Source of the DNA: Ensifer adhaerens
Lineage (GTDB): Bacteria > Pseudomonadota > Alphaproteobacteria > Rhizobiales > Rhizobiaceae
Direction: 5' to 3'
DNA: 64,000 bases
NCBI RefSeq assembly: GCF_000697965.2
Contig: NZ_CP015880.1
Span: forward strand, 744,001 to 808,000
The position numbers were made by a program, and so were the translations under genes. The notes beneath the pieces are model-generated. The model was not told where the DNA came from. It worked only from the letters and a program-made list of their open reading frames with translations, and did not search any database. Shown piece after piece: positions 15,917 to 26,055 of this stretch; the stretch's first letter is position 1; each line of letters starts with the position of its first letter.

Positions 15917-16573
15917 GTGGAATTCGCAGGCGTCAAATGGAACTATGACCGTTCGGAACTGATTGCCGACGGCATCGTTCACGGCATCGGCCTGGCGGCT
16001 GCCTTGGTTGGCGTGACCGCGCTGATCTTCTACGCAACGGTGTGGAGCACGACCGGTCAACTCGCGGCCGCCGCCGTCTATGGCGCGGGGCTGCTCGCGA
16101 CCCTCTCGATCTCGTTTCTTTACAACCTCTATCCGGTTTCACGCACCAAGTGGTTCCTGCGCCGCTTCGACCATTCCTCGATCTTCGTCTTGATCGCCGC
16201 GACCTATACGCCCTTCCTGCAGCGCGGCCTCGATGATCCCTTCCTGTTCGTGATGCTGATCGGCATCTGGGCGATCGCCGGCCTGGGCGTCGCCATCAAG
16301 TGCTTCTTCCCGGGCCGCTTCGACCGGCTGGCGATCCTGCTCTATCTCGCCATGGGATGGAGCGGCGTGCTCGCGGTCGGCCCGCTGCTGTCGGCGCTGA
16401 CGGCAACGACGCTTGTGCTGATCCTGATCGGCGGCATCATCTATTCTGCCGGCGTGATCTTCCATGTGTGGGAAAAGCTGCGCTTCCAGAACGCCATCTG
16501 GCATGGCTTCGTCGTAACCGGAGCGGCGGTACACTATTCGGCCGTGCTGACCTGTTTCAGCGCCGCGTCCTGA
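15917..16573 (+). CDS. Hemolysin III family (PAQR-like) membrane protein
   Basis: A 218-residue inner-membrane protein with seven hydrophobic segments. PAQR/HlyIII landmarks are ADGIVHGIG, SFLYNLYPVSRTKWFLRRFDHSSIF with its metal-site Asp-His, and the C-terminal WHGFVVTGAAVHY. The start is most likely GTG 15917 with GGGGAGAGGGAAG upstream; the ORF runs open from 15707 but the extra residues are not membrane-like. Bacterial members are probably hydrolase-type or stress-linked membrane proteins; haemolysis is not implied. Confidence 0.85.
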   Translation: MEFAGVKWNYDRSELIADGIVHGIGLAAALVGVTALIFYATVWSTTGQLAAAAVYGAGLLATLSISFLYNLYPVSRTKWFLRRFDHSSIFVLIAATYTPFLQRGLDDPFLFVMLIGIWAIAGLGVAIKCFFPGRFDRLAILLYLAMGWSGVLAVGPLLSALTATTLVLILIGGIIYSAGVIFHVWEKLRFQNAIWHGFVVTGAAVHYSAVLTCFSAAS

Positions 16574-16580
16574 GCGGCGA

Positions 16581-17105
16581 TCAGTTTGGCGCTTCGCCGG
16601 CGGCCGCGGCGACCGGTGGATGCTGGCAACCTTCTGAAGGTCTCAACGCCTCTGCCATGCGCGAAATCACGCCATCGAAGCTGGTGAGCCGGGTCTTGCG
16701 GTACTGCAGGCGGAAATAGGCGGCGCTGCCGTCACAGAGCGCGATCGCGCGGGTGTAGAATACTTCGTCACCGCGCGCGCCCGAGAAACTCGCCCAGGCG
16801 GCCGTCACACGCGAATAGGAAATCCGCCAGTCACCCTCCCGCTCGTAGCCCATGCGGTCGTTGACGTCGGTCTCGAAGTCACCGTCCATGAGCGTGCTGC
16901 CAAAGACCGAAAGGGTCGCGCCGTTGTCGTTGGCGTGAAAACTCGCGCCATCGCCATTGTCGCCCCGGCTCTGCAGCTCGAAACCGGGAGGAATGTCGAG
17001 CACGTAGCCAAAGCGGGCGTTGGCGTAGGGAACCCAGTCTTCGGCCGCCGCCGCTGTGAGGGCGGAGGGAAGCAGCAATGCGAGTGCTGTCAGGATGCGT
17101 AGCAT
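16581..17105 (-). CDS. Secreted protein of unknown function
   Basis: A 174-residue protein with a signal peptide (MLRILTALALLLPSALTAAA, cleavage near AAA-ED). The mature part begins WVPYANARFGYVLDIPPGF, a motif common in small rhizobial periplasmic proteins, and contains two cysteines (ALCDGS and EGCQHP). ATG 17105 has AGGAGG upstream; the longer frame to 17183 is not needed. It ends eight bases from the convergent HlyIII stop and lies 107 bases downstream of msrB on the same strand. No named function. Confidence 0.8.
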   Translation of the reverse strand: MLRILTALALLLPSALTAAAAEDWVPYANARFGYVLDIPPGFELQSRGDNGDGASFHANDNGATLSVFGSTLMDGDFETDVNDRMGYEREGDWRISYSRVTAAWASFSGARGDEVFYTRAIALCDGSAAYFRLQYRKTRLTSFDGVISRMAEALRPSEGCQHPPVAAAAGEAPN

Positions 17106-17211
17106 GCGGACCTCCTCTCGCTTGCTCGATCTATTGCTTCTAGCGCGGCTGGCGCCATGGGACCGTTCCCGGCGGAACAGCATCCCATGCCACTCCTTCC
17201 GCGCCCCGGTG

Positions 17212-17619
17212 TCAATCCTCGGTAAACGTCATCGCATGGCCGTTCAGGCAGTAGCGCAGCCCCGTCGGCGGCGGGCCGTCGGGAAAGACGTGGCCGAGAT
17301 GCGCATCGCAATCGGCGCAGCGGATTTCCGTGCGCACCATGAAGTGGGAGCGGTCCTCGATCTCGCGGATCGCCTGATCGTCGACCGCAGCGAAGTAGCT
17401 CGGCCAACCGCAACCGGAATCGAACTTGGTGTCGGAGCGGAACAACGCCCGGCCGCAACAGACGCATTCGTAGGTGCCCGTCTGTTTGTTGTTGAGGAAC
17501 GGACCAGTGAACGGACGCTCGGTGCCCTGCTGTCGCGTGATGCGATACTGCTCCGGCGAGAGCTGTGCCCGCCATTCCGCATCGGTTTTCACCACTTTCG
17601 GCGTCTTTACGGTCGTCAT
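17212..17619 (-). CDS. msrB: Peptide-methionine (R)-S-oxide reductase
   Basis: A 135-residue MsrB, which reduces R-methionine sulfoxide in proteins with thioredoxin. The catalytic cysteine is C124 in [10 protein letters not shown], although most family members have RYCIN followed by S. The zinc site is C52/C55 (ECVCCGR) and C101/C104 ([11 protein letters not shown]). The body has the GCGWPSYF signature. Length is normal and no signal peptide is present, so it is cytoplasmic. AGGAGA precedes the ATG; a promoter lies at 17645-17673. Confidence 0.95.
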   Translation of the reverse strand: MTTVKTPKVVKTDAEWRAQLSPEQYRITRQQGTERPFTGPFLNNKQTGTYECVCCGRALFRSDTKFDSGCGWPSYFAAVDDQAIREIEDRSHFMVRTEIRCADCDAHLGHVFPDGPPPTGLRYCLNGHAMTFTED

Positions 17620-17644
17620 GAACGTCTCCTGTCGTTGCCGCGAC

Positions 17645-17673
17645 TATATAGGAATGCAGGACCGCGCGCGCAA
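17645..17673 (-). promoter_or_regulatory. Sigma-70 type promoter of msrB
   Basis: Read on the minus strand, TTGCGC and TATATA are separated by exactly 17 bases, with the minus-10 about 26 bases before the msrB start codon. Confidence 0.55.
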
Positions 17674-17705
17674 ACATCACCAGGCCGCGTCCGCGTGAAG
17701 GGGCC

Positions 17706-19298
17706 TCAAGCGATTTCGCGGCGGATCACCGCCGGCCCGGCCCCGAGTCTGCGTTTGCTGTCATTGTAGAAGGCGATGAACTCGGCCGCCGGCAGCGCCT
17801 TGGAGAACAGCCAGCCCTGGCCGTACTGCACGCCGCGCTCGATGAGATAGTCGGCCTGTTCCTGCCGCTCGATCCCCTCGGCGACGATGTAGAGATCGAG
17901 CGATTTGGCGATGTCGATGATATGCGGCGTGATCGAGCTGGTGGCCGAATCGGTGCCGACAGTATCGATGAACGACTTGTCGATCTTCAGCGCATCGAGC
18001 GGTAGCTCCTGCAGGTATTGCAGGCTCGAATAGCCGGTGCCGAAGTCGTCGATGGCCACGGAGTGGCCACGCCGGCGCGCCTCCTCGATCGTCGCCCGGG
18101 CGGATTTGACGTCCATGAAGCCGCGTTCGGTTGCCTCCAGCCAGATCTGTTCTGTAAGCACGCCGGTGTTTCGAAGCGCCGTCTCGATCACCGGCAGGAT
18201 GCGCCCGGATTTCAGGTCGTCGGCGGCGAGGTTGATCGCGATGTGCAGCGAGCGGTCGGCGACGAGCACGCTCTTCAATTCGGCGACCGTCGCATAGAGG
18301 ACCTGATCGGTGATTTCCTCGATCAGTCCGTTTTCTTCCGCAAGAGGGATGAAGAGATCTGGCCGGACCATCTGCCCATCCGGTCGCCGCCATCGCACCA
18401 GGGCCTCCGCACCGACGCAGATGCCGGTCTTGAGCTCGATCAGCGGCTGGTAGTGGACGATGAACTCGCGCCGCTGCACGGCAATCGAAAGCTCGCCAAG
18501 CGGCGACAGACGACGCCGGGATAGCCAGACGACAAGCCCGACCATCAGCGCCGCGACCAGCGCTCCGCCTGGTAAGAGCAGCAGGCGTTCCCGATCCATG
18601 TCGCTTAGAATGGCGATGCTGGGCGCAGTGGCAACGGCGATCCAGTTTGCGTCCCGTGATGTTGCAAAAAGGTCGTCGGCGTTGCTGCCGGTCTTCGGAA
18701 GATCGGCGAGCCGTTCCGTCAGCGACGGGTCAGGATCGTTGAGGGTGCTGACCAGCACGCCGTTTTTGGTGGCGACTGCAAGCCGGGTGCCGGGCTCGGC
18801 GATCACGTCGACGAACCGGACCGGGTTGGTCAGCACCGTGTAGGAGCGATACCGGAACGCCGTCATGGGCGCGCCGGTGCTGATCGTCGGATACATCCGC
18901 GGGATGACTTCGACGCCGTTGCTCGCAAAGAAATCGGCAGGCGGCGAGCGGGTGAGCCGACGCGGCGGGTAACCCCACGAGGTGCATCTGAGCAACCCGT
19001 TCTCGAAGTAGCCGATATCCTCGATGGCGGTCGTGTTGACGACGAGGGAGCGCAAGGCTGCGATATGCGTGGCCATGCATGGCGGCATATCGAACCGGTC
19101 GGCCGTCTTCAGCGCCCGGGACGCTTCTCCGAGCGCGGCGTCTGCGCGCATGATGGCATAGTCGGCCAGGCGGGCGAGCCGGGCCTGTTCGCCGCGCACG
19201 GCGATCGACCAGGAAAGATAGTAGGCCGCAAGCATCGGCAGGATCGCGCCGAGGGCGGCCAGGATACTGGCGATGACGACTATGCGAGATCGTTCCAA
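17706..19298 (-). CDS. CSS-motif EAL-domain cyclic-di-GMP phosphodiesterase
   Basis: A 530-residue inner-membrane protein. A transmembrane helix at about 7-30 and a second at 238-260 bracket a periplasmic domain with two cysteines, C74 (MPPCMAT) and C105 (LLRCTSWG), placed like those of E. coli PdeC, where they form a regulatory disulfide; the CSS triplet here is CTS. The cytoplasmic EAL domain (270-520) is complete: GAEALVRW at 296, EATERGF, IDDFGTGYSSL with the double Asp, and the AEGIE glutamate. It should hydrolyse c-di-GMP to pGpG. No GGDEF domain. Confidence 0.92.
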   Translation of the reverse strand: MERSRIVVIASILAALGAILPMLAAYYLSWSIAVRGEQARLARLADYAIMRADAALGEASRALKTADRFDMPPCMATHIAALRSLVVNTTAIEDIGYFENGLLRCTSWGYPPRRLTRSPPADFFASNGVEVIPRMYPTISTGAPMTAFRYRSYTVLTNPVRFVDVIAEPGTRLAVATKNGVLVSTLNDPDPSLTERLADLPKTGSNADDLFATSRDANWIAVATAPSIAILSDMDRERLLLLPGGALVAALMVGLVVWLSRRRLSPLGELSIAVQRREFIVHYQPLIELKTGICVGAEALVRWRRPDGQMVRPDLFIPLAEENGLIEEITDQVLYATVAELKSVLVADRSLHIAINLAADDLKSGRILPVIETALRNTGVLTEQIWLEATERGFMDVKSARATIEEARRRGHSVAIDDFGTGYSSLQYLQELPLDALKIDKSFIDTVGTDSATSSITPHIIDIAKSLDLYIVAEGIERQEQADYLIERGVQYGQGWLFSKALPAAEFIAFYNDSKRRLGAGPAVIRREIA

Positions 19299-19721
19299 GC
19301 GGGTCCCGCCCTATTCGAGATAGTGATGTTCTGTTCCGTGCCTGTCGTTATCGATACTGAAGCGGGCAACCGCTTCTGAGCCGTTGCAAGGTCTGCCGGC
19401 GGAGGCTTCTGGTCGGTTCGCTCTGAATTGAGAAAGTCTGCAAATACAACTATCACGTCTTGCAGTTCCGTTTCCAGAATGTTCGATCTATCCCCCGCCG
19501 CCCGATGAATATTTTGCTAACAGCATTTTAATTGTTGTTGGCGGACACCGCGTAAATCGCGCGAATCTGGTAATGCAAGGCTTCCGCTTCGGTTCGTCCG
19601 GCCGAGCTGACGGATATATAACGCCGATTTTATCCGGATAAGGCTTGAGACCCCAACACCCTTCTTTTATGTCGGGAGTCCGATCGATCATACGATGAAA
19701 TAAAAGGAGCAGGCCAGGACG
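19299..19721. other. 423-base intergenic region upstream of the Mrp operon
   Basis: Divergent between the phosphodiesterase and mrpA genes and less GC-rich than its surroundings. No credible open frame. It contains the 12-base palindrome at 19630-19641. Confidence 0.6.
19630..19641. promoter_or_regulatory. Palindrome TTATCCGGATAA upstream of mrpA
   Basis: A perfect 12-base palindrome 81 bases before the mrpA start, with an AT-rich TATATAA patch 15 bases earlier. It is a candidate operator for the antiporter operon. Confidence 0.4.
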
Positions 19722-22082
19722 ATGGATGTTGCGGCCCTGACATTTCTGGCCCTCGCACTGCCTTTCGTCGCGGCATTGCTCGCGCCGCTTCTGACACGTC
19801 TTCTCGGGCACAACGCCGCCTGGGTGCTTGCGCTGTTTCCCTTGGCGATCGTGCTGCACTTTATCCGTTTCTGGCCGGAAGTCGCCAAGGGCGAGGTGGT
19901 TACGGGCGGCTATGCCTGGATACCCTCGTTCAACGTCAGCTTTTCCTGGCTGATCGACGGCCTGTCGCTCACATTTGTCCTGCTGATTGCCGGCATCGGC
20001 GCGCTGATCGTGCTCTATTCCGGCGGCTATCTGAAAGGCCACCCGCAGCAGGGGCGGTTCTTTTCCTTCATCCTGATGTTCATGGGCTCGATGCTCGGGG
20101 TCGTCGTCTCCGACAGCTTCCTGATGCTCTTTGTATTCTGGGAACTGACCTCGATCACCTCGTTCCTGCTGATCGGCTTCGATCATTCGCGCGAGGCGGC
20201 AAGGCGCGCAGCCCTGCAGGCGCTGGTCGTAACCGGAGGCGGGGGCCTGTTCCTGCTTGCCGGACTGCTGATCATCTGGAATGTCAGCGGCGTCACCCAA
20301 CTCTCGCTGCTGTCTGCCTTCGGGCCGGAGATGCGCGAAAGCCCGTTCTATCTGGCGGCGCTGCTCCTGGTACTTGGCGGCGCCTTTACCAAGTCGGCCC
20401 AGTTCCCCTTCCATTTCTGGCTGCCGAACGCGATGGAAGCCCCGACGCCCGTCTCGGCCTATCTGCATTCGGCGACCATGGTGAAGGCCGGTGTCTATCT
20501 CCTGATGCGGCTGAACCCGGTGCTCGGCGGCACACCTGAATGGCAGATCCTTTTGCCGCTCTTCGGCGGCGCCACACTCGTCATCGGCGCGGCGCTCGCC
20601 TGCCGCCAGACTGACCTGAAGTTGATGCTCGCCTACACGACGATGGCGTCCCTCGGCCTGCTGGTCATGCTGACAGGGCTTGGCGCACCCCACGCGATCG
20701 AAGCGGCGGTGCTCTATCTTGTCGCCCATTCGCTGTTCAAAGGCGCCCTGTTCATGGTCGCCGGCATCATCGACCACGAGACCGGCACGCGCGACGCGAC
20801 GAGGCTCGGGGGACTTCGCTCCGCCATGCCGCTCACCTTCGTCATAGCGCTTGCCGCGGCATTCTCGATGGGCGGACTGTTTCCCTTCTTCGGCTTCATC
20901 GCCAAGGAGGAGATCTACTACGCACTCTCAGGCTTCGATCGCCGTTCCCTGGTCTTTGCCGCGATTGCGATCCTCGGCAATGCACTGATGTTCGCGGTGG
21001 CCTTTGCCGTCGCGCTCAAGCCGTTCGTCGGTGCAAAGATCGAGACGCCGAAGGCGGCCCACGAGGCTCCGATCTTGCTCTGGCTCGGGCCGGCGCTGCT
21101 TGCCGCCAAGGGGCTCTCCGCGGCGCTGCTTTCCGGACTGACGCATGAACTGGTATCGACGCCGATGGCGTCGGCGATCGCGGGCGAACCCCGTGCGGTC
21201 ACGATTTCGGTCGTTCCTCACGTCGGCTTGCCCTTGATCATGTCGATCGTGACCGCAGTCATCGGCATCGGCTTTTATCTGAAGCTAGACCGTGTGCGTG
21301 CCTTCATGGCGACGATCCTTGCCGATATCGGCTGGGGTCCGGATCGTGGCTTCGACCAGTTCATCCGCGGGCTCGTTCGTTTCTCCGTCGCACTGACCCG
21401 CCGGCTGCAATCCGGGCGCCTCGAAGTCTACATGACCGCGACCTTCATCCTCATTGCCTTCGTGCTTTTGGTCGTGCCGATCGCCTATGGCGAGTTCCCG
21501 CGCCCGCCGCTCTTTGCCGCCGACGTGCCGCTGCATGAATTGGCGATCATGGCGATCGCGGTCATCGGCCTCATCGCGGTGGTGCTTGCTGCCGACCGGT
21601 TGACCGCCATCGTTTCGCTCGGCATCCAGGGCTTTGCCGTCGCGGTCATCTTCCTGCTCTATGGCGCGCCGGATCTGGCCTTCACCCAGTTCATGATCGA
21701 GACGCTTTCGGTCGTCGTCCTTGCGCTTGTGATGACGCGGCTCCGGTTGTCACCATCGGACCATCGTCCGCTTGCGCAAAAAATCCCGGATGTCGCGATC
21801 GCCCTTGCCTGCGGTCTCGGCTTCGGGCTGATGCTGTTGAAGGTGACGGGTGTACCCTTCGATGCGACGCTCACCGACTTCTTCAATCTCTACTCGAAGT
21901 CGATCGCCCACGGCGCCAATGTGGTGAACGTCATCATCGTCGATTTCCGCGGCACGGACACGCTGGGCGAGATCGCAGTGGTGATGGTCACGGGTCTTGC
22001 GATCCTGTCCTTGGTTCGCTTGAGGGCGGGTTCGCTTCGACGCGTCGCCGATAACGATCCGGATGCGGAGGAAGGCGCATGA
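19722..22082 (+). CDS. mrpA: Mrp/Pha Na+(K+)/H+ antiporter subunit A
   Basis: A 786-residue polytopic membrane protein related to NuoL. The complex-I-like core includes [24 protein letters not shown] and [14 protein letters not shown]. The C-terminal third carries the DUF4040 and MbhE-like helices ending near [15 protein letters not shown]. With the other six subunits it forms one hetero-oligomeric Na+/H+ or K+/H+ antiporter; in rhizobia these are called Pha. In the rhizobial Pha1 system A and B are fused; here they are separate, the stop overlapping the mrpB ATG as ATGA. Which cation is moved cannot be read from sequence. Confidence 0.93.
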   Translation: MDVAALTFLALALPFVAALLAPLLTRLLGHNAAWVLALFPLAIVLHFIRFWPEVAKGEVVTGGYAWIPSFNVSFSWLIDGLSLTFVLLIAGIGALIVLYSGGYLKGHPQQGRFFSFILMFMGSMLGVVVSDSFLMLFVFWELTSITSFLLIGFDHSREAARRAALQALVVTGGGGLFLLAGLLIIWNVSGVTQLSLLSAFGPEMRESPFYLAALLLVLGGAFTKSAQFPFHFWLPNAMEAPTPVSAYLHSATMVKAGVYLLMRLNPVLGGTPEWQILLPLFGGATLVIGAALACRQTDLKLMLAYTTMASLGLLVMLTGLGAPHAIEAAVLYLVAHSLFKGALFMVAGIIDHETGTRDATRLGGLRSAMPLTFVIALAAAFSMGGLFPFFGFIAKEEIYYALSGFDRRSLVFAAIAILGNALMFAVAFAVALKPFVGAKIETPKAAHEAPILLWLGPALLAAKGLSAALLSGLTHELVSTPMASAIAGEPRAVTISVVPHVGLPLIMSIVTAVIGIGFYLKLDRVRAFMATILADIGWGPDRGFDQFIRGLVRFSVALTRRLQSGRLEVYMTATFILIAFVLLVVPIAYGEFPRPPLFAADVPLHELAIMAIAVIGLIAVVLAADRLTAIVSLGIQGFAVAVIFLLYGAPDLAFTQFMIETLSVVVLALVMTRLRLSPSDHRPLAQKIPDVAIALACGLGFGLMLLKVTGVPFDATLTDFFNLYSKSIAHGANVVNVIIVDFRGTDTLGEIAVVMVTGLAILSLVRLRAGSLRRVADNDPDAEEGA

Positions 22083-22498
22083 AGTCGGTGATTTTCCGCG
22101 CCGTCGCGCCGTTCCTGACGAGCCTCATGGTGCTGTTTTCGATCTTCGTCCTGTTGCGCGGCCACAACGAGCCGGGCGGCGGTTTCATCGGCGGCTTGAT
22201 CGCGGTGTCTGCGCTGGCGATCTACGGCATCGCCTGCGGTGTCGAGACGGTGCGCCGCGCGATCTATTTCCACCCGATGGCGATTGCCGGGGCAGGCCTC
22301 CTGGCCGCGACGGTCGCCGGCCTGATCTCGATCGCCGCCCGCGTTCCCTTCATGACCGGCCTGTGGGTCTATCCCTCGGTGCTCGGCCTGGAAGTACCGC
22401 TCTCGACGGTGATGCTGTTTGATTGCGGCGTTTATCTCGTGGTCGTCGGCGCGATCAGTTCGATTGCGCTTTCGCTCGAAGAGCGGGGAGGCGAATGA
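22079..22498 (+). CDS. mrpB: Mrp/Pha antiporter subunit B
   Basis: A 139-residue membrane protein with four hydrophobic segments and the MnhB-family [18 protein letters not shown] motif near residue 25-45. It overlaps mrpA and mrpC by ATGA junctions, implying coupled translation for subunit stoichiometry. In the Pha1-type operons of rhizobia this domain is joined to the A subunit; its independence here points to the second (Pha2/standard Mrp) type. Confidence 0.93.
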   Translation: MKSVIFRAVAPFLTSLMVLFSIFVLLRGHNEPGGGFIGGLIAVSALAIYGIACGVETVRRAIYFHPMAIAGAGLLAATVAGLISIAARVPFMTGLWVYPSVLGLEVPLSTVMLFDCGVYLVVVGAISSIALSLEERGGE

Positions 22499-22875
22499 TG
22501 GAAGCCTGGTTCGCTCTGCTCGTCGGCATCTTCTTCACGGTCGCCGTCTATCTGCTCCTGTCGAAGTATGTCATCCGGGTGCTGCTTGGCGTTGCCATCC
22601 TCGGAAATGCCGTCAACCTCCTGATCTTTACCGGTGGCAGGCTCACGCGTGGCATCCCGCCGGTCGTTCCCAGCCAAAAGGATGCGCTCGTCGGCCCCGC
22701 CGCCAACGCCCTGCCGCAGGCGCTGATCCTGACGGCGATCGTCATCTCCTTCTCCTTTTTCGCGTTCCTGCTGGTTCTTGCGTGGCGGGCATACGAGCAG
22801 CTGCAAACCGACAATACCGACGAGATGCGCGTTGCCGAGCCGAAGGACGAGCCGGCCGCGCCGCTTGGATACTGA
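22495..22875 (+). CDS. mrpC: Mrp/Pha antiporter subunit C
   Basis: A 126-residue NuoK-like subunit with three transmembrane helices; the [16 protein letters not shown] segment is characteristic, followed by the loop [20 protein letters not shown] that ends in the conserved [18 protein letters not shown] sequence. The first of two tandem ATGs (22495) overlaps the mrpB stop, with GGGGAGG upstream. It is eight bases short of mrpD. Confidence 0.93.
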   Translation: MMEAWFALLVGIFFTVAVYLLLSKYVIRVLLGVAILGNAVNLLIFTGGRLTRGIPPVVPSQKDALVGPAANALPQALILTAIVISFSFFAFLLVLAWRAYEQLQTDNTDEMRVAEPKDEPAAPLGY

Positions 22876-22882
22876 CCGACCC

Positions 22883-24445
22883 ATGGCCGCTACAACCTCT
22901 CCCCCCGCAGATCTCTCCGCCGCGCTCGTGCTCGAGCCCGTCGCGTCTGCCGACTGGCTGGTCATCCTGCCAGTTGCCTGGTGCCTCGCAATCGGCGCGC
23001 TGCTCGTGATGCTGCGCCGGAAAATTGATTGGCATCCCTACATCGCGGTTGCCGGCCTGGCCGGGCTCGTCATCATCGACGCGCTCCTACTTCGCCATGT
23101 CCTTGCAAGCGGACCGGTAACGATGGTCATGGGGCGCTGGCTGCCGCCTTTCGGCATCGCCTTCACCGTCGACCTGACCGGCGCGCTCTTTGCTTTGACG
23201 GCCTCCGTCGTGGCGCTTGCCGGCGGCATCTATTCGCTCGCCGACATCAACGACAGCGGCCGGCGCTACGGCTTCTATCCGTTCCTGATGCTGCTGATGG
23301 CCGGCGTCTCCGGCGCCTTTCTGACCGGCGATATCTTCAATCTCTATGTCTGGTTCGAGGTGTTGCTGATCTCGTCCTTCGGCCTGATCGTGCTCGGCTC
23401 CGAACGCGAACAGATCGACGGAGCGGTGAAATACGGCTTCCTCAACCTGGTCGCGACGACCCTGTTCCTGATCACGACCGGCTATCTCTATGCGAGCTTC
23501 GGCACGCTCAACATGGCCGACATTGCCCGCAAGGCCGAGGGGCTCGCGGGTACGGCGCCGCTGATGACGCTGACGGCGCTGTTCGTGCTTGCCTTCGGCA
23601 TGAAGGCTGCTGCCTTTCCGGTGAACTTCTGGCTGCCGGCGTCCTATCATACGCCGCGCGTGGTCGTGTCGGCGCTCTTTGCCGGTCTGCTTACCAAGGT
23701 CGGGATCTACGCCTTGATCCGCGTTACCGTCATGCTGCTGCCGGTCGAGCGCGAAGAACTGAGCTTCGTCATCGCCATTGCCGGCGCGCTGACGATGCTC
23801 GTCGGCGTTCTGGGCGCGTTGGCGCAGACGGATTTCCGCCGCATGCTCGGCTATCTCGTCGTCTCCGGCATCGGCTCGATCCTTGCGGGTGTCGCTGTCG
23901 GCGGCCCGGGCGGCATCGGCGGCGCGATCTTCTACGCGCTGCATTCGATGCTCGTCATGACCGCGCTTTATCTCGCGTCCGGTGTCGCGGCGAGGCTCGG
24001 CGGCAGCTTCTCGCTTGTCTCTCTGGCGGGCCTCTATCGCCGCCATGCCGGTTTCGCGGCGCTGACGCTCATGCTTGCCTTCGCCGTCTCCGGCCTGCCG
24101 CCGTTCTCCGGCTTCTGGCCCAAGGTGATGCTGGTCAAGGCGGCGCTCGATATCGGCGCCTGGTGGCTGGCGGCGGTCCTGCTTCTGACCGGCTTCCTGA
24201 CGACCATCGTCACCGGCCGCTTCTTCCTGCTCGCCTATTGGCGTGATGCGGCCTCTGGTGAGGGCGGCGCTGCGTCTGCGACGATCGCGCCGACGGCACT
24301 TCTGCCGCTTGCAGCCTTGACTGTGCTGGCGCTCGCGATCGGTCTTTATCCGGAGCCGTTGCTTGCCATGGTTCAGAGTGCAGCGGCGGGCCTTTCCGAG
24401 CCGTCGGCCTACCTGGACTCGGTCTTCCCGGGAGGTGCCCCGTGA
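22883..24445 (+). CDS. mrpD: Mrp/Pha antiporter subunit D
   Basis: A 520-residue polytopic protein related to NuoM/NuoN, one of the two proton-channel-like subunits. Landmarks are [40 protein letters not shown] with the following [10 protein letters not shown], and [15 protein letters not shown]. The first 35 codons of the open frame (from 22778) lie in mrpC and are not used; ATG 22883 starts seven bases past the mrpC stop. Its end overlaps the mrpE GTG as GTGA. Confidence 0.94.
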   Translation: MAATTSPPADLSAALVLEPVASADWLVILPVAWCLAIGALLVMLRRKIDWHPYIAVAGLAGLVIIDALLLRHVLASGPVTMVMGRWLPPFGIAFTVDLTGALFALTASVVALAGGIYSLADINDSGRRYGFYPFLMLLMAGVSGAFLTGDIFNLYVWFEVLLISSFGLIVLGSEREQIDGAVKYGFLNLVATTLFLITTGYLYASFGTLNMADIARKAEGLAGTAPLMTLTALFVLAFGMKAAAFPVNFWLPASYHTPRVVVSALFAGLLTKVGIYALIRVTVMLLPVEREELSFVIAIAGALTMLVGVLGALAQTDFRRMLGYLVVSGIGSILAGVAVGGPGGIGGAIFYALHSMLVMTALYLASGVAARLGGSFSLVSLAGLYRRHAGFAALTLMLAFAVSGLPPFSGFWPKVMLVKAALDIGAWWLAAVLLLTGFLTTIVTGRFFLLAYWRDAASGEGGAASATIAPTALLPLAALTVLALAIGLYPEPLLAMVQSAAAGLSEPSAYLDSVFPGGAP

Positions 24446-24918
24446 CCAAGTTCCTGACCATCAATCTCGTGTTCACGGCGATCTGGGGCGCCATCAGCGC
24501 CAGCTTCTCGCCGGCCAACCTGATCCTCGGTTTTGCCGTCGGAGCACTGTCGCTCTTTCTCATCCGGCGCGAGCTTCAGCCGGTTGCCTACCCTGTGCGC
24601 CCGATCAAGCTTTTCCTGCTGACGGCGCTGTTCTTCAAGGAACTGGCAATTTCGGCGACCAAGGTCGCCTTGCTGGTCATTCAGCCGAAGATGGTGTTGA
24701 AGCCCGGCATCTTCGCCTATCCGCTGACGGTCAAGAGCGACTTCGAAATCGCGCTGCTGGCCAATCTCATCACGCTGACGCCGGGAACGCTGTCGGTCGA
24801 CGTCTCCGACGACCGCCGCACGCTCTATGTTCATGCGCTCGACTGCGCCGATCCGGGTGGCCTCAGGCGCGATATCGCCAATGGCTTCGAGCGCCGGATC
24901 AAGGAGGCTTTCGAATGA
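24442..24918 (+). CDS. mrpE: Mrp/Pha antiporter subunit E
   Basis: A 158-residue membrane subunit of the MnhE family. It starts with GTG overlapping the mrpD stop; N-terminal hydrophobic helices ([15 protein letters not shown] and [15 protein letters not shown]) are followed by the conserved [18 protein letters not shown] motif and a cytoplasmic end with the LYVHALD segment. It overlaps mrpF by ATGA. Confidence 0.93.
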   Translation: MTKFLTINLVFTAIWGAISASFSPANLILGFAVGALSLFLIRRELQPVAYPVRPIKLFLLTALFFKELAISATKVALLVIQPKMVLKPGIFAYPLTVKSDFEIALLANLITLTPGTLSVDVSDDRRTLYVHALDCADPGGLRRDIANGFERRIKEAFE

Positions 24919-25298
24919 CCCTGTCGGCGCAGATTCTCGCCCTTGCCACCGGCTTTGCGTTTGTCGTCCTGTCCGCAGCGCTTCTGATAACGGTCTGGCG
25001 CATCATCCGCGGCCCGACATTGCCGGATCGGGTGCTCGGCCTCGATATGCTGGTGGCGATCGCCATCGGCCTCATCGCTGTCGTTGCCATCCGCACCGGC
25101 TTCAACCTTTACATCGACATAGCCATCGCGCTCGGCCTTGTCGGTTTCCTGGCAACGGTCGCCTTTGCCCGCTTCGTCCTCGCGCGCGGCCTGTCGCCGG
25201 AGAGGGCGGCTGTCGAAGGGGGCGGAGTGCAGGTCAAACGCGCGTCGGCGACGAGAGGCAAATCGACGCAGCGCAAGCGCAAGGGGGCGCGCCGATGA
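24915..25298 (+). CDS. mrpF: Mrp/Pha antiporter subunit F
   Basis: A 127-residue subunit with three transmembrane segments and the MnhF signature [17 protein letters not shown]. The C-terminal 30 residues are unusually basic ([12 protein letters not shown]) compared with typical short MrpF proteins of about 90 residues, so it carries an extra charged tail. Start and stop are both embedded in ATGA overlaps. Confidence 0.92.
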   Translation: MTLSAQILALATGFAFVVLSAALLITVWRIIRGPTLPDRVLGLDMLVAIAIGLIAVVAIRTGFNLYIDIAIALGLVGFLATVAFARFVLARGLSPERAAVEGGGVQVKRASATRGKSTQRKRKGARR

Positions 25299-25654
25299 GC
25301 CCGGTCCTCGAGATTGCCGTCACCCTGCTGGTCGCCGTTCTGTTGGTTGTCGGCGCGATCTTTTCGCTGCTGGCGGCGATCGGCATCATCCGTTTCCCCG
25401 ATCTCTATACGCGCATGCATGCGGCCTCCAAGGCCGGCACGATCGGATCGGGCCTGTTGCTTCTGGCCGCAGGCGTGCATTCTCTCGATCCAGCCATCTT
25501 GATTCGCGCGCTCGCAGGCTTCTTTTTCTTCGTTCTGACTGCGCCGATCTCGGCTCATCTCCTGGCAAAAGCCGCACATCAGGTAGGTTACAGGCTGACA
25601 AAGCTGTCTGTCATAGATCAGCTTCCGCAAAAGGAAGAGCCGCGTCGCGACTGA
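25295..25654 (+). CDS. mrpG: Mrp/Pha antiporter subunit G
   Basis: A 119-residue subunit with three transmembrane helices and the MnhG motif [21 protein letters not shown]. It closes the operon; nine bases after the stop an A/T-rich hairpin at 25664-25686 may end transcription. Its ATG overlaps the mrpF stop. Confidence 0.93.
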   Translation: MSPVLEIAVTLLVAVLLVVGAIFSLLAAIGIIRFPDLYTRMHAASKAGTIGSGLLLLAAGVHSLDPAILIRALAGFFFFVLTAPISAHLLAKAAHQVGYRLTKLSVIDQLPQKEEPRRD

Positions 25655-26055
25655 TCGACGACAGTTCTGAAACTGTATTTCAGAACATTACGATCGAGTG
25701 TGGCCATTTTAGCAATTTGGAGATAAACTTGCTAAGTGTCGCTAAATTTATGTTTGGATTTTTCGCGCATCGATGTTAATCGAGTAAATGTAAAGTGTCG
25801 TCGTGGAAAATACTTTGATCTGAAATTCCAGCTTGAGTTGTGAATGCTGATTGTTGCTTTGAGAGTTCGGTCGTCACCGGTGACTCGGCAGCAGGTTTTG
25901 TAATCAAATTCCAGCTCTTGATATCGCGGCCGGTGTTTCTCCTTGCCGCGTTGATGGTCCATCCCAAGGCAGCCAAGGCTTCCTGACGGCTCTTGCAAGC
26001 GTTCCTCCCCCGAAACGCCGTTTCGGGTTGTGCTTAAGTCCGATAGGAGAAAGAA
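25655..26055. other. 401-base AT-rich leader region upstream of mucR
   Basis: Noticeably richer in A/T than its flanks, with repeated TTTAGCAA / TTGCTAA / GCTAAATT blocks around 25708-25750. MucR/Ros proteins bind AT-rich promoter DNA and repress their own genes, so this is the expected autoregulatory region. No supported open frame. Confidence 0.5.
25664..25686 (+). terminator. Hairpin after mrpG
   Basis: GTTCTGAAA at 25664-25672 and TTTCAGAAC at 25678-25686 form a nine-base perfect stem with a five-base loop. An overlapping alternative stem ACAGTT/AACTGT (25661-25666, 25671-25676) excludes it. No T run follows. Confidence 0.45.

Noticed and set aside
19488..20777. 429-codon minus-strand open frame
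   Set aside because: Covers the mrpA coding region in antisense and is Gln/Arg/Glu-rich without structure.
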